Source: Pedobacter punctiformis | Lineage (GTDB): Bacteria; Bacteroidota; Bacteroidia; Sphingobacteriales; Sphingobacteriaceae | Length of the DNA stretch: 64,000 nucleotides | Direction: 5' to 3' | NCBI RefSeq assembly: GCF_027213715.1 | Contig: NZ_JAPWGM010000002.1 | Location: forward strand, 558,001-622,000 | Part shown: positions 35,584-45,112 of the stretch, in pieces | Layout of the letters: each line of letters opens with the position of its first letter | Position numbering within the stretch: position 1 is the stretch's first letter | Notes under the pieces: generated by a model | The model's database searches: none | What the model was told of the DNA's origin: nothing | Seen by the model: only the letters and a program-made list of their open reading frames with translations | Program-made: the position numbers and the translations under genes

Positions 35584-37956
35584 TTAGTTCAAATATACAT
35601 AGGTAATCCCATCTCCGCCTCTATCGGCATGCTCGTCTTCCATTCGGTTTACCTGACTGTATTTCCTTAAATATTCGCGAATCATTTTCCTTAAAATACC
35701 ATCTCCTTTACCGTGAATAAGTTTTATAGATGGAAAACCAAGCATAATGGCCCTGTCCAGGTATTTCTCTACCTCATGCAGCGCATCTTCAGTTCTTTTA
35801 CCCCTTAAATCAAGTTCTGCTCTGAAATCACTAACGGCCTCATTCATACGACCCGCAAAAGAATTGCTTTGAACAACTTTTTTAGCTTGTTTATTGCTGA
35901 TTTTCTGAACCCGGTTCTTTTTCACAACCGAACGTAAATCGCCGATTGCTAAAACCAGGTTATCCCTATTGATCTCTAAAACCTGTCCTGTTGTTTCACT
36001 GTCTAAAAACTTAACCCAGTCGTTTACCTCAATTTTCCCATCCACAACAACTTGCTGAGGTTTTGGTTTTTCTGCTTTAACCTCATTTTTAACCAATTCT
36101 TTTTGCAGGTTCTGCCTAAGTTCTTTGGTTGCAACTTTATCGGCCTGTTTCTCTTTAATCTCTGCAATCGTATTTTCTACAAGCTTATTGGCATTTTTAA
36201 TAATATTTTGTGCTTCCTGCTTGGCTTCCTTGATTAAAACTTTTTTGTTCTCTTCTAAAAATGATTTCAGCTTTTCATTTTCCGCAACCAAATTTTTAGC
36301 CTTATTTTGTTGATTGGCTAAACTCACTTTAGTATCGTAAATGGTTTTCTTTTCACGCTCCAAATCAACCAGTAAAGTATCCATCCGATTTTGATTGGAA
36401 CCTGTTTTTAACTTCGCCAGTGCGATAACTTCTTTTGGTAAACCAATATTTTGGGCAATTTCAAAGGCATATGAACTTCCGGGCTTACCCATTTCCAAAA
36501 TGTAAAGTGGCTTCATTTTGGTGTTATCAAAAAGCATAGAAGCATTTTCCAGTCCTTCTGTATTACCAGCAAAAAGCTTTAAATTAGAATAGTGGGTTGT
36601 TATTACACCCCTCACCTTTTTATTATTTAATACTTCCAAAACGGCTTCTGCCATCGGGCCACCAAACTGCGGGTCCGTTCCGGTACCAAATTCATCAATC
36701 AGTACCATGGTTTTTGGCGAAGCATGTTCAACAAAATAACGCATCTTTTTCAAGTGCGCACTGTAAGTACTCAAATCACTTTCAATAGATTGATCATCGC
36801 CAATATCTGCAAAGATATTTTCAAATATGCCAACCTCACTATTTGCATCAACCGGAATAAGTAAACCAGTTTGCAACATAATTTGCAGTAAACCCACCGT
36901 TTTCATACAAACGGATTTACCGCCTGCATTTGGGCCCGATACCAGTACAACTCTGGTTTCAGCATCAATATGGATATTTAAAGGCGTTACCGTTTTCTTT
37001 TCTGCTGCAAAAGAAAGCATCAGTAAAGGATGTCTTGCATTAATTAGTTTTGTTCTGGGTTCTTTTTTTAACCCGGGCATTTCTGCTTCAATATCCAGGG
37101 CAAATAAAGCCTTTGCCCTTACAAAATCTAATTTAGTCAGGAAACCATGATAAGACAAAAGAAGTGGGGAATACGGCCTTAAATCATCTGTTAAAGCAAT
37201 CAGAATTTTTATAATCTCCCTTCGCTTATCAAATTCTAAATCACGAAGTTTATTATTTAGCGCAAAAACCTCTTCCGGCTCAATATAAACGGTTTGGCCC
37301 GTTGCAGATTCATCATGCACAAAACCTTTTAACTTACGTTTATTTTCAGCCAAAACCGGAATACACATTCTGCCATCCCGGATGGTTAAACTTCCATCAG
37401 CCACCCAATTGTTAGCAATGGCCTGTTTATAAATAGAATCCATGCGCTTGCGCACATCCTGTTCAGTTTTTGCTATTGCAGTGGTAATTTCCTGCAATTC
37501 CTTTGATGCATTTGGCTTTATCTTGCCCTTTGCATCAATTACAGTTTCTATTTTCCGCAGAATATTTTTTTCTATCGGCAGGTGCTCAAACAGCGCCTCC
37601 AGTGTAGGATAAACTTCTGCTCTTTCTTCAAAAAAGCGTAAAACGGAAAACACAGTTTGCAGGGAAGTATAAACCTGAAACCATTCGTCTTCCAATAAAT
37701 AAGTGCCTTCAACTCTGATTTTATCTACTAAAGATTTTATATCAAAAAAAGTATTAATCTGCAAAGGCTCCTGATTCTGGAGTATACTTTTAAATTCGTT
37801 GGTTTGTCGTAAAAACTTATCAATCTGATCAAAGCGGTTCATCACCTGCATTTTCTGCACCATTGCTTGTCCCATCGGACTTAAACAATGTTTACTGATT
37901 AATTGCCTGATCTCTATAAAACCTAATCTTTCTAAACAATTTTCGGGATATAACAT
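35584..37956 (-). CDS. mutS2: MutS2 family protein with Smr domain
   Basis: A 790-residue MutS2. The ATPase P-loop is VSGPNAGGKSVCMK, with later DEFGTGTDPQFGGPMAEAVL and THYSNLKLF. A long charged coiled-coil follows, and the C-terminal Smr domain reads LDLRGKRTEDALHEVEKYL and LIHGKGDGIL. MutS2 does not act in mismatch repair; in other species it handles recombination intermediates or stalled ribosomes. It lies 2 bases from DUF4296, which is probably in the same operon. Confidence 0.93.
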   Translation of the reverse strand: MLYPENCLERLGFIEIRQLISKHCLSPMGQAMVQKMQVMNRFDQIDKFLRQTNEFKSILQNQEPLQINTFFDIKSLVDKIRVEGTYLLEDEWFQVYTSLQTVFSVLRFFEERAEVYPTLEALFEHLPIEKNILRKIETVIDAKGKIKPNASKELQEITTAIAKTEQDVRKRMDSIYKQAIANNWVADGSLTIRDGRMCIPVLAENKRKLKGFVHDESATGQTVYIEPEEVFALNNKLRDLEFDKRREIIKILIALTDDLRPYSPLLLSYHGFLTKLDFVRAKALFALDIEAEMPGLKKEPRTKLINARHPLLMLSFAAEKKTVTPLNIHIDAETRVVLVSGPNAGGKSVCMKTVGLLQIMLQTGLLIPVDANSEVGIFENIFADIGDDQSIESDLSTYSAHLKKMRYFVEHASPKTMVLIDEFGTGTDPQFGGPMAEAVLEVLNNKKVRGVITTHYSNLKLFAGNTEGLENASMLFDNTKMKPLYILEMGKPGSSYAFEIAQNIGLPKEVIALAKLKTGSNQNRMDTLLVDLEREKKTIYDTKVSLANQQNKAKNLVAENEKLKSFLEENKKVLIKEAKQEAQNIIKNANKLVENTIAEIKEKQADKVATKELRQNLQKELVKNEVKAEKPKPQQVVVDGKIEVNDWVKFLDSETTGQVLEINRDNLVLAIGDLRSVVKKNRVQKISNKQAKKVVQSNSFAGRMNEAVSDFRAELDLRGKRTEDALHEVEKYLDRAIMLGFPSIKLIHGKGDGILRKMIREYLRKYSQVNRMEDEHADRGGDGITYVYLN

Positions 37957-37958
37957 AA

Positions 37959-38438
37959 CTATTGAGCTTTAACTTGCTCAGGTTTATTTTTAGGTAATGA
38001 ATCTGCTTTTTCTAATTTCTTAGGCGTTTTTTTTAAACTTTCAACAGCCTTATCCTGTACAGCCGGCTTTGTCGCCTCACTTACCGTAGGTCTTTTTGCA
38101 GATTCAATTTTTTGCATTTTATTTTTTTGCCATTCCAGTTTTCTGGAAATGTTCTTATAAATTTTACTTAATTCTTCAGTATTCGAATTATAATACTTCA
38201 TACTTCTGTTGTATTGAACAGAATCTATACCAAATTTCTTATAAATGCCTTTATAAAATGATGCAGCTACTTTTTTTGCTGAATCTGTTACATAAATGGT
38301 AGAAATATAACCATCGGCAACATGAATATCATATAAAATTTCTTCCATTTTATCAGGTTTAATCACATCTTTTGGAATACCTGATTTACAGCCAATCCAT
38401 AAAATTGCAAGCACTAAAACCCATATTAATCTTCTCAT
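37959..38438 (-). CDS. DUF4296 lipoprotein
   Basis: A 159-residue protein with a lipoprotein signal (MRRLIWVLVLAILWIGC, Cys17). The DUF4296 body follows (DKMEEILYDIHVADGYIST), with KKFGIDSVQYNRSMKYYNSN, and a Lys/Pro-rich tail (KKTPKKLEKADSLPKNKPEQ). Function is unknown. It precedes mutS2 on the same strand with a 2-base gap. Confidence 0.85.
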   Translation of the reverse strand: MRRLIWVLVLAILWIGCKSGIPKDVIKPDKMEEILYDIHVADGYISTIYVTDSAKKVAASFYKGIYKKFGIDSVQYNRSMKYYNSNTEELSKIYKNISRKLEWQKNKMQKIESAKRPTVSEATKPAVQDKAVESLKKTPKKLEKADSLPKNKPEQVKAQ

Positions 38439-38509
38439 CTTTGAATTAAAATATTATTTTTTGCCCAAATTGCGGCAAGGTTATTAATTTTACCCAAAAA
38501 TAGTTATAA

Positions 38510-39211
38510 ATGAGCATAGCTGATAATCTTAAACAATATAAAAGCGAAGTTGAATCTGACGGAGTAAAGTTAATTGTAGTTTCAAAAACACAATCCATCG
38601 AATCTATACAGGAAGCCTACAATGCCGGACAACGCATTTTTGGTGAAAATCAGGTACAGGAAATGGTTGATAAGCAAAGTCAGCTGCCTGCGGATATAGA
38701 ATGGCATTTAATTGGCCATTTACAAAGTAATAAAGTAAAGTATATAGCACCCTTTGTTAAACTAATTCATGGTGTAGACAGCCTTAAACTTTTGCAGGAA
38801 ATAGATAAACAAGCCGCTAAAAATAAACGGGTAATTGATTGTTTATTACAAATTTACATTGCGGATGAAGACACCAAATTTGGTTTGGGCTTTGATGAAG
38901 CAATTGAACTTTTACGCTCAGAAGAATATGCCCGATTGCAAAATGTACGGATTGTTGGGGTAATGGGAATTGCAACAAACACTAAAAACGAAAAACAAAT
39001 CGCAATTGAGTTTAACGAATTAAAAGTTTTGTTTGATGGACTGAAATTAAGCTTTTTCAGAAAAGATGATTATTTCAAAGAAATTTCGAGCGGAATGAGT
39101 GCAGATTATAAAATTGCAATTGAAGAAGGCAGTACAATGGTTCGTATAGGAAGTGCTATTTTTGGAAAAAGAGTAATCAAACATTTTAAAACCGACATAT
39201 CCATCAACTAG
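38510..39211 (+). CDS. YggS-family PLP homeostasis protein
   Basis: A 233-residue PLP-binding TIM-barrel protein. The PLP lysine lies in KLIVVSKTQSIESIQEAY near residue 28, with the family motif GENQVQEMVDKQ and MSADYKIAIEEGSTMVRIGS near the end. YggS (PLPBP) buffers free PLP and amino/keto acid pools; it is not an enzyme in the classic sense. It is the first gene of a run of four plus-strand genes (YggS, GNAT, lysC, MTase). Confidence 0.93.
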   Translation: MSIADNLKQYKSEVESDGVKLIVVSKTQSIESIQEAYNAGQRIFGENQVQEMVDKQSQLPADIEWHLIGHLQSNKVKYIAPFVKLIHGVDSLKLLQEIDKQAAKNKRVIDCLLQIYIADEDTKFGLGFDEAIELLRSEEYARLQNVRIVGVMGIATNTKNEKQIAIEFNELKVLFDGLKLSFFRKDDYFKEISSGMSADYKIAIEEGSTMVRIGSAIFGKRVIKHFKTDISIN

Positions 39212-39236
39212 GCAATAACCAACAAAAGAAGATAAA

Positions 39237-39704
39237 ATGAATATAAATATAAGAACGGCACAGGAAGCAGATTGCGGAAGATTGCTCGAATTGATTAACG
39301 AACTTGCTGTTTATGAAAAAGCACCTGAAGAAGTTACGGTAACCTTAGAAGAATTTGCTGATGCTGGCTTTGGCTTAAAACCAGTTTGGAAAGCTTATGT
39401 TGCCGAAATTGATCATAAAATTATAGGTTTTGCCTTGTTTTACACTAGGTATTCGACCTGGAAAGGTTGCCGGTTATACCTGGAAGATTTTATTATAACT
39501 GAAGAATACCGTGGAAAAGGCGTTGGAAAAATTCTTTTCGAGAAAGTTGTTGAAGAAGCAAAAGAAGGAAATTATAACGGTATGGTTTGGCAGGTTTTGG
39601 ATTGGAATGAACCAGCGATTAATTTTTACAATAAATATAGCGCCGATTTGGAAAGCGGCTGGTTAAATGCATCACTTTCTAAAACGCAGGTTAAGGCATT
39701 TTAA
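39237..39704 (+). CDS. GNAT family N-acetyltransferase
   Basis: A 155-residue GNAT acetyltransferase. The acetyl-CoA site reads EDFIITEEYRGKGVGKILFE (RGxGxG loop), then the typical MVWQVLDWNEPAINFYNKYS. It resembles the SSAT/diamine-acetyltransferase-like subgroup, but the substrate cannot be told. It lies 25 bases after the YggS gene and 3 bases before aspartate kinase. Confidence 0.88.
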   Translation: MNINIRTAQEADCGRLLELINELAVYEKAPEEVTVTLEEFADAGFGLKPVWKAYVAEIDHKIIGFALFYTRYSTWKGCRLYLEDFIITEEYRGKGVGKILFEKVVEEAKEGNYNGMVWQVLDWNEPAINFYNKYSADLESGWLNASLSKTQVKAF

Positions 39705-39707
39705 AAT

Positions 39708-40979
39708 ATGGATATTTTTAAGTTTGGAGGTGCTTCGGTTAAAGATGCTGCAGGTATAAAAAACCTGGCTAATATTGTTCGGGATTATAAAAAAGGAAAT
39801 CTACTGATTGTAATATCGGCAATGGGTAAAATGACCAATAAGCTTGAAGAGCTTACGCATGCCTATTTAACCCAGAATGATGATGCGCACGCTATTTTTG
39901 AAGAGATTAAACATTTTCACTTTAGCATTATAGAAGAGCTTTTTGAAAATAAAACCAATCCGGTTTACAACGATGTAGCAAATACTTTTGTCGAAATTGA
40001 CTGGCTTATTGAGGATGAACCAGATAATAATGACGATTATATTTACGACCAGATTGTATCTATTGGCGAAGTTGTATCGACTAAAATTGTAGCAGCCTGG
40101 TTAAATGAAACCGGAAATAAAGCACTTTGGGCAGATGCCAGAAATTATATCCAAACAGACAATACCTATCGCGAAGGAAAAGTAGACTGGGATAAAACAA
40201 ATCAAATTATCCAAAGAGATTTAGTGCCTTTATTAAACGACAACATTATTGTAACTCAAGGCTTCATTGGCGGAACGAGTGAAAATTACACCACAACTTT
40301 AGGCAGAGAAGGTTCCGATTATTCGGCGGCTATTTTTGCATCTTGTTTAAATGCGGCTGCCTTAACCATCTGGAAAGATGTTCCAGGTGTTTTAAATGCA
40401 GACCCGAAATGGTTTGATGATACCGAAAAAATTCCTCAGCTTTCTTATCATGATGCGGTTGAACTTACTTATTATGGTGCAACGGTTATTCACCCAAAAA
40501 CCATTAAACCTCTGCAAAACAAAGGAATACCCCTATTTGTACGTTCGTTTTTAGAGCCTGAAGCCAGTGGCACAGCCATTACAAAAGATAGCAACCCTTT
40601 ACCCGTTCCATCTTTTATTTTTAAAATTAACCAGGCTTTAATTTCTATTTTCCCGAAAGATTATTCCTTCATTATTGAGGAAAATCTGAGCAATATTTTC
40701 GAGCTTTTTCATAAACATCAGGTTAAAATAAATACGATGTTAAATTCTGCCATCAGTTTCTCGGTAAGTGTTGACGATAATGAGCGCAAAATCGAAAAAT
40801 TAATTGCCGATTTATCTGGTGATTTTACAGTGAAATACAATAAAGGTCTGGAGTTGGTAACCATCAGATATTACAACCAGCAAACCATAGAAAGGGTTAC
40901 GGTAAATAAAGATATTTTGCTGGAAGTAAAAAGCCGTCATACCTGTCAAATGGTTATGAAGAATAAAACCTCTGGTTAA
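39708..40979 (+). CDS. lysC: Aspartate kinase
   Basis: A 423-residue monofunctional aspartate kinase. The N-terminus is DIFKFGGASVKDAAG, and the conserved TLGREGSDYSAAIFASCLN and WKDVPGVLNADPKW motifs are present. The C-terminal 120 residues hold the ACT region, which is weakly conserved. It starts the pathway to Lys, Thr, Met and diaminopimelate. There is no fused homoserine dehydrogenase. The gene is in a close run with GNAT. Confidence 0.92.
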   Translation: MDIFKFGGASVKDAAGIKNLANIVRDYKKGNLLIVISAMGKMTNKLEELTHAYLTQNDDAHAIFEEIKHFHFSIIEELFENKTNPVYNDVANTFVEIDWLIEDEPDNNDDYIYDQIVSIGEVVSTKIVAAWLNETGNKALWADARNYIQTDNTYREGKVDWDKTNQIIQRDLVPLLNDNIIVTQGFIGGTSENYTTTLGREGSDYSAAIFASCLNAAALTIWKDVPGVLNADPKWFDDTEKIPQLSYHDAVELTYYGATVIHPKTIKPLQNKGIPLFVRSFLEPEASGTAITKDSNPLPVPSFIFKINQALISIFPKDYSFIIEENLSNIFELFHKHQVKINTMLNSAISFSVSVDDNERKIEKLIADLSGDFTVKYNKGLELVTIRYYNQQTIERVTVNKDILLEVKSRHTCQMVMKNKTSG

Positions 40980-41028
40980 TGAAGCAGGTTTGATTTTTCA
41001 TCAACTTTAGAAGTCATTTAAAGATAAC

Positions 41029-42213
41029 ATGAACAAGAATATTTTAGATAAAGCTGTACAGAATTACATTAATGAAAACTTAAATTCGAATGTAAATCAG
41101 ATTGCTTTATCTAAAAGCTTATTCGAAAACGTTACTTCTGCCGAACTTGCAGGCCAGATAATCGCTAAAAAAAAATCAGAAAAGAAACTACCTACCTGGT
41201 TTAAAACTGCAAATATCTATTACCCACCTGCCCTTTCTATTGAACAAACTTCTTCAGAAATTACAGCACAATACAAATCTAAATTAGCAAAGAGCAACCT
41301 TCTGATTGATTTAACCGGAGGTTTCGGGGTAGATAGCTTTTACTTTTCAAAAGAGGTAAAAGAGGTCATTCATTGCGAAATTAATGCTGATTTATCGGAA
41401 ATCGCGGCACATAATGCACAAGCGATGTCGGTTGAAAATATTACTTTTAAAGCGCTAAACGGATTAGATTTTATTAAAGATACAAATCTAAATTTCGACA
41501 CCATTTATATCGATCCGGCAAGACGAGCAGAAAAAGGCAAAGTTTTTATGTTAAGGGATTGTACACCTGATGTAATTGCTAACCTTGATCTGATCTTATC
41601 AAAATGCAAGAGGCTGATTATTAAAACGGCTCCGCTTTTAGACCTAACCGCAGGATTAAAAGAACTCGGAAAGGTAAGTGAAATTTACATTGTAAGTCTT
41701 AAAAACGAATGTAAGGAAATTTTATGGGTGATTGACCAAAATTTTACTGGTGAAACGAAAATTACAGCATCAACACTAAATGAAACTATAAAAAGCTTTA
41801 GTTTTCTGCCATCAGAAACAGAGGTAAAAATTGATTTTACAAAAGAAATGATCACCGGCAATTATTTATATGAACCGGATGCAGCACTGTTAAAATCAGG
41901 TGCTTTTAACTTAATTGCCAAAAGATACCAGTTAACCAAGCTTCATCCACAAACACAATTATATACTGCTCCAATTTATAAAGCAGAATTTCCCGGAAGG
42001 ATATTTAAAATTGAAGAAATACTTTTAAGCAGTCATTTAAAGAAACAACATAATTTAGCTGGTAACGTAATTGTGCGCAATTATCCGGCAAAACCAGAAG
42101 ATTTAGTTAAAAAATATAAGATCAAATCTGATAAAGATCAGTTCCTGATTTTCACTAAGACTGCAAATGGAGAAAATATAATTCTCCAAACTAAAATTAT
42201 GCAATACTATTAA
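41029..42213 (+). CDS. SAM-dependent methyltransferase with THUMP-like C-terminal domain
   Basis: A 394-residue class I methyltransferase. The SAM site is LIDLTGGFGVDSFYFS with acidic CEINADLSEIAAHNA, and the catalytic-loop type motif DTIYIDPARRAEKGKVFMLR. A helical N-terminus and a C-terminal domain (KEEDLVKKYK-like) flank it. Family members of this layout are often annotated as RNA methyltransferases; the substrate is not known. It is followed by a terminator at 42218-42249. Confidence 0.8.
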   Translation: MNKNILDKAVQNYINENLNSNVNQIALSKSLFENVTSAELAGQIIAKKKSEKKLPTWFKTANIYYPPALSIEQTSSEITAQYKSKLAKSNLLIDLTGGFGVDSFYFSKEVKEVIHCEINADLSEIAAHNAQAMSVENITFKALNGLDFIKDTNLNFDTIYIDPARRAEKGKVFMLRDCTPDVIANLDLILSKCKRLIIKTAPLLDLTAGLKELGKVSEIYIVSLKNECKEILWVIDQNFTGETKITASTLNETIKSFSFLPSETEVKIDFTKEMITGNYLYEPDAALLKSGAFNLIAKRYQLTKLHPQTQLYTAPIYKAEFPGRIFKIEEILLSSHLKKQHNLAGNVIVRNYPAKPEDLVKKYKIKSDKDQFLIFTKTANGENIILQTKIMQYY

Positions 42214-42217
42214 ACGT

Positions 42218-42249
42218 AAAAAGCCACCCTATAATAGAGTGGCTTTTTA
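42218..42249 (+). terminator. Terminator between the methyltransferase gene and cspA
   Basis: AAAAAGCCAC pairs with GTGGCTTTTT, with a short inner CTAT/ATAG stem. It can serve both the plus-strand methyltransferase gene and the facing minus-strand csp gene. Confidence 0.85.
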
Positions 42250-42274
42250 TTGGGATGTAAATCTGTATAAGTGA

Positions 42275-42472
42275 TTAAACTTTCTTAACATTTACAGCTT
42301 GTAAGCCCTTTCTGCCATCAGCAACTTCATACTCAACTTCATCGTTTTCCTTAATACCTTCTATCCCACCTAAAACATCTTTAAAATGTACAAATAAGTC
42401 TTTATTGTCTTCTTGAACAATAAATCCAAAGCCTTTTTGAGTGTTAAACCATTTAACTTTTCCGGTTGCCAT
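42275..42472 (-). CDS. cspA: Cold-shock domain protein
   Basis: A 65-residue CspA-type OB-fold RNA chaperone. The RNP1 motif is KGFGFIVQ and RNP2 is DLFVHFKDV. It binds single-stranded RNA and melts hairpins. It is monocistronic, with about 170 bases of AT-rich leader before the peroxiredoxin gene region. Confidence 0.95.
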   Translation of the reverse strand: MATGKVKWFNTQKGFGFIVQEDNKDLFVHFKDVLGGIEGIKENDEVEYEVADGRKGLQAVNVKKV

Positions 42473-42641
42473 AAAAAAATAAAAAATATATAAAATAAAT
42501 AGGGTGATTTATGTTTTGATCCGCATTTACTTCAACGAATTGAGCATTAATATGGAAACAAAACAACCAAATATAATAATTTACCTAAGTAATTCAACCG
42601 GTTTAAAATTATGGCACAATAAAGTTGCAAAAAGTTCAAAA

Positions 42642-43277
42642 TTATTTGTTTGGTTGCGGTGTAGTGCGTAAATATGGCTTTATAACCCGGTGTCCTTTAG
42701 GAAATTTCGCCGGAATATCCTCCGTTTTTATACTGTTTACCACAATAACATCTTCCCCATCTTTCCAGTCTGCAGGAGTAGCTACGCTATAGTTGGCAGT
42801 CAATTGCAAAGAATCAATTACCCTTAAAACCTCATTAAAATTTCTTCCGGTTGATGCTGGGTAAGTGATGGTTAATTTAACCTTCTTATCCGGGCTAATT
42901 ACAAATAAAGATCTTACCGTTAAAGTTTCGGATGCATTTGGATGAATCATATCATATAGATTCGCTACTGTTTTATCCGGATCTGCAATAATTGGAAACT
43001 CTACAGATGTATTTTGAGTTTCATTAATGTCATTAATCCAGCCCTTGTGTGATTCAGCTGAGTCGACACTTAAAGCTAAAACCTTCACATTGCGTTTTTC
43101 AAATTCACCTTTCAAGGCAGCTGTACGTCCAAGCTCAGTGGTACATACAGGCGTATAATCTGCAGGGTGAGAAAATAAAACACCCCAGCTATCGCCTAAG
43201 AAGTCGTAAAAATCTATTTCACCAATAGAGGTATTGGCTTTAAAATTTGGTGCGGTATCGCCTAATCTTATACTCAT
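42642..43277 (-). CDS. 1-Cys peroxiredoxin (Prx6 group)
   Basis: A 211-residue peroxiredoxin with peroxidatic Cys in HPADYTPVCTTELGRTAAL (residue about 45). The C-terminus is long, as in the Prx6 group, and no resolving Cys is seen in the normal place. It removes hydrogen peroxide and organic hydroperoxides in the cytoplasm. It is monocistronic. Confidence 0.93.
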   Translation of the reverse strand: MSIRLGDTAPNFKANTSIGEIDFYDFLGDSWGVLFSHPADYTPVCTTELGRTAALKGEFEKRNVKVLALSVDSAESHKGWINDINETQNTSVEFPIIADPDKTVANLYDMIHPNASETLTVRSLFVISPDKKVKLTITYPASTGRNFNEVLRVIDSLQLTANYSVATPADWKDGEDVIVVNSIKTEDIPAKFPKGHRVIKPYLRTTPQPNK

Positions 43278-43376
43278 GATTATATTATTTAATTATTGGA
43301 TTAACACAAATCTAAACAATAGTATACTAAATACATAGATTTTATATTATTTTAAGACATCCAGATTATATAAAAC

Positions 43377-43409
43377 GAAAAACCCCGAAGGATTATCCAT
43401 CAGGGTTTC
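43377..43409 (-). terminator. Terminator after the sigma-protease operon
   Basis: On the minus strand AAACCCTGA pairs with TCGGGGTTT (one G-U pair), with an inner GGAT/ATCC stem, followed by T-rich sequence. It lies 28 bases after the protease stop. Confidence 0.75.
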
Positions 43410-43436
43410 AGAATATTAATTTGTTTGGGTAATTAA

Positions 43437-44534
43437 TTAATAGGCTTTGATCATAAAAACGTAATCCTGTAATTTTTCAATTTGTTTGGTCCGTTTTAAT
43501 CCCGCCAGCGAGCTTTTCCTGTTTACTGTAAGTTTCTTACCTAAAGAATCTTGTGGAATGGCCCTCATGGCTTCTAAAATATATTTTGATTTAATAGCAA
43601 AGGCAGCACCATCTGCTAAATTTTTCGCACTGATTACCCCAACAAGATTTCCGTTATTATCTAATAAAGGGCCACCACTATTACCCGGATTAACAGGGAT
43701 AGAAACCTGATATTGAGTAGTATCTCCTGTAAAACCATTTTTAGAGCTGATATAACCGTCTCCTAATACGGCATCATCTTTAGGATAACCTAAGGTATAC
43801 ACGTTCTCTCCTACTCCAGTTCCGTTTCTTTTAATGGTATAAGGTAAAGCGGATAAATTATCAAAGTTTTTATCGTTAATCTTCAAAATCGCAATGTCGT
43901 ACTGCGTATCTGAGTAAACTGTTTTTACTTTAAAAGAATCGCCTTTACTATTTTGGATATAAACTGAATCTGCCCCGTTAATAACATGCAGGTTGGTTAA
44001 AATATAGCCATTTGAAGAAATTGCAAAACCGGTACCGCCAAAATTACCCGGATTAACCGGATTTGGATTCTGATTGTTTTGAGGATGACTCGTTTTAATA
44101 TTTCTGATTAAGTTACTTTGCGATTTTTTGATATTATTCACTTCCAGGCGCATTTGTACTAATCGGTCACTTTGCTGACTGTTGTGCTGCAATGAATATA
44201 TGGAAACCAATGACAATAACACAAATGAAGCTGCAATAGAGATAGCTGCTTTATTTGTACGCCACATTTTAACAATGCGTGAAGGATGCGGTCTTAATTC
44301 TGAAGCTAATTTTTCAACATCAATTTCCGAATGAATACTATTTAACTGTTCCTTTAAACGCAGTTGAACAGCAAAATCTTTCATTGATTGTAAAAATACC
44401 TTGTGCGAAACCACTTTATGATCAACAGCAGCATCATTACGGCGCAGTTGTTCAAAAGCTTCAGTTTCTTGCGGGTTAAGTTTACCTAAAAGATAATCTT
44501 CAATAATTGCATCTAACTCTAAATCGTTTCTCAT
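43437..44534 (-). CDS. Anti-sigma-like, membrane-anchored trypsin/HtrA-type protease
   Basis: I chose the Met at 44534 (MRNDLELDAIIEDYLLGKLN), 8 bases after the sigma stop; a longer reading would overlap the sigma gene. The protein has 365 residues. Residues 1-95 are acidic-basic helical and resemble an anti-sigma/RskA-type N-terminus (IEDYLLGKLNPQETEAFEQL). One membrane helix lies at about 96-114. A linker and a trypsin-fold protease follow, with His183, Asp213 and Ser286 (NLHVIN, YDIAILKI, NPGNSGGPL). There is no PDZ domain, unlike HtrA/DegP. So one chain may both hold the sigma factor and sense or cleave misfolded periplasmic proteins. This joint role is inference; the triad and topology are seen. 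Confidence 0.85.
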   Translation of the reverse strand: MRNDLELDAIIEDYLLGKLNPQETEAFEQLRRNDAAVDHKVVSHKVFLQSMKDFAVQLRLKEQLNSIHSEIDVEKLASELRPHPSRIVKMWRTNKAAISIAASFVLLSLVSIYSLQHNSQQSDRLVQMRLEVNNIKKSQSNLIRNIKTSHPQNNQNPNPVNPGNFGGTGFAISSNGYILTNLHVINGADSVYIQNSKGDSFKVKTVYSDTQYDIAILKINDKNFDNLSALPYTIKRNGTGVGENVYTLGYPKDDAVLGDGYISSKNGFTGDTTQYQVSIPVNPGNSGGPLLDNNGNLVGVISAKNLADGAAFAIKSKYILEAMRAIPQDSLGKKLTVNRKSSLAGLKRTKQIEKLQDYVFMIKAY

Positions 44535-44542
44535 TTCAATTA

Positions 44543-45109
44543 TTATGGTTGAAAAAATATTTTCTTTAACCTTTGCAGGCATTTATATTTCTGTGTTTTT
44601 GCATTATCAGTATTGGTATAACCAAACTTTTCGCAAATATCCTGCATGGATAAATTTTGGATATAAAAATCCTGAATAATGGTTTTACAGGGTTCGCCAA
44701 GATGATCAAGTGCAGATTGCATTTTTACAAACTGTAAATCTTTTTCTTCGTGGTAATCTACATCTTCCTCTACAGCAAACACATCTTCATAATCTGTTAT
44801 ATTACCGGCTTTTTTACTATTCTGACTTAATTTCTTTAGCCAAATGCGCCTGCATACCGAATATATATATGTTTTAAGCTTGCTGCTAAGTTCAAAATTC
44901 CCTTCTTTAATTTTGTTATATAAAATAATTATAGCTTCCTGATAAACATCTTTTGCGTCATCTTCATTGCCATTATTATTGAGTATAAATTGCAAAATCA
45001 TTGCAAAATATCCTTTATATAACTTATTTAATATATCCTCTGAGTTATTTAGTATACCTAAAATAACCTCTCTATCTGTTGGAACTGAACTGTTTAAACT
45101 GTTATTCAC
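44543..45109 (-). CDS. ECF-type RNA polymerase sigma-70 factor
   Basis: A 188-residue two-domain sigma factor. Region 2 lies at about 25-95 (YQEAIIILYNKIKEG, KLKTYIYSVCRRIWLKKL), with an acidic linker, and region 4 at about 125-185 (LGEPCKTIIQDFYIQNLSMQ, DICEKFGYTNTDNAKTQKYK). ECF sigma factors switch on a small regulon when freed from an anti-sigma factor. The next gene downstream carries an anti-sigma-like domain. Two copies of the motif GGGTTACY-N13-GTATTAA lie upstream, which suggests autoregulation. The nearer copy is only 4 bases from this ATG. Confidence 0.9.
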   Translation of the reverse strand: MNNSLNSSVPTDREVILGILNNSEDILNKLYKGYFAMILQFILNNNGNEDDAKDVYQEAIIILYNKIKEGNFELSSKLKTYIYSVCRRIWLKKLSQNSKKAGNITDYEDVFAVEEDVDYHEEKDLQFVKMQSALDHLGEPCKTIIQDFYIQNLSMQDICEKFGYTNTDNAKTQKYKCLQRLKKIFFQP

Positions 45110-45112
45110 TAA

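Noticed and set aside
36052-37150. Several plus-strand ORFs inside mutS2
   Set aside because: They overlap a strongly conserved MutS2 reading frame and show no family features.
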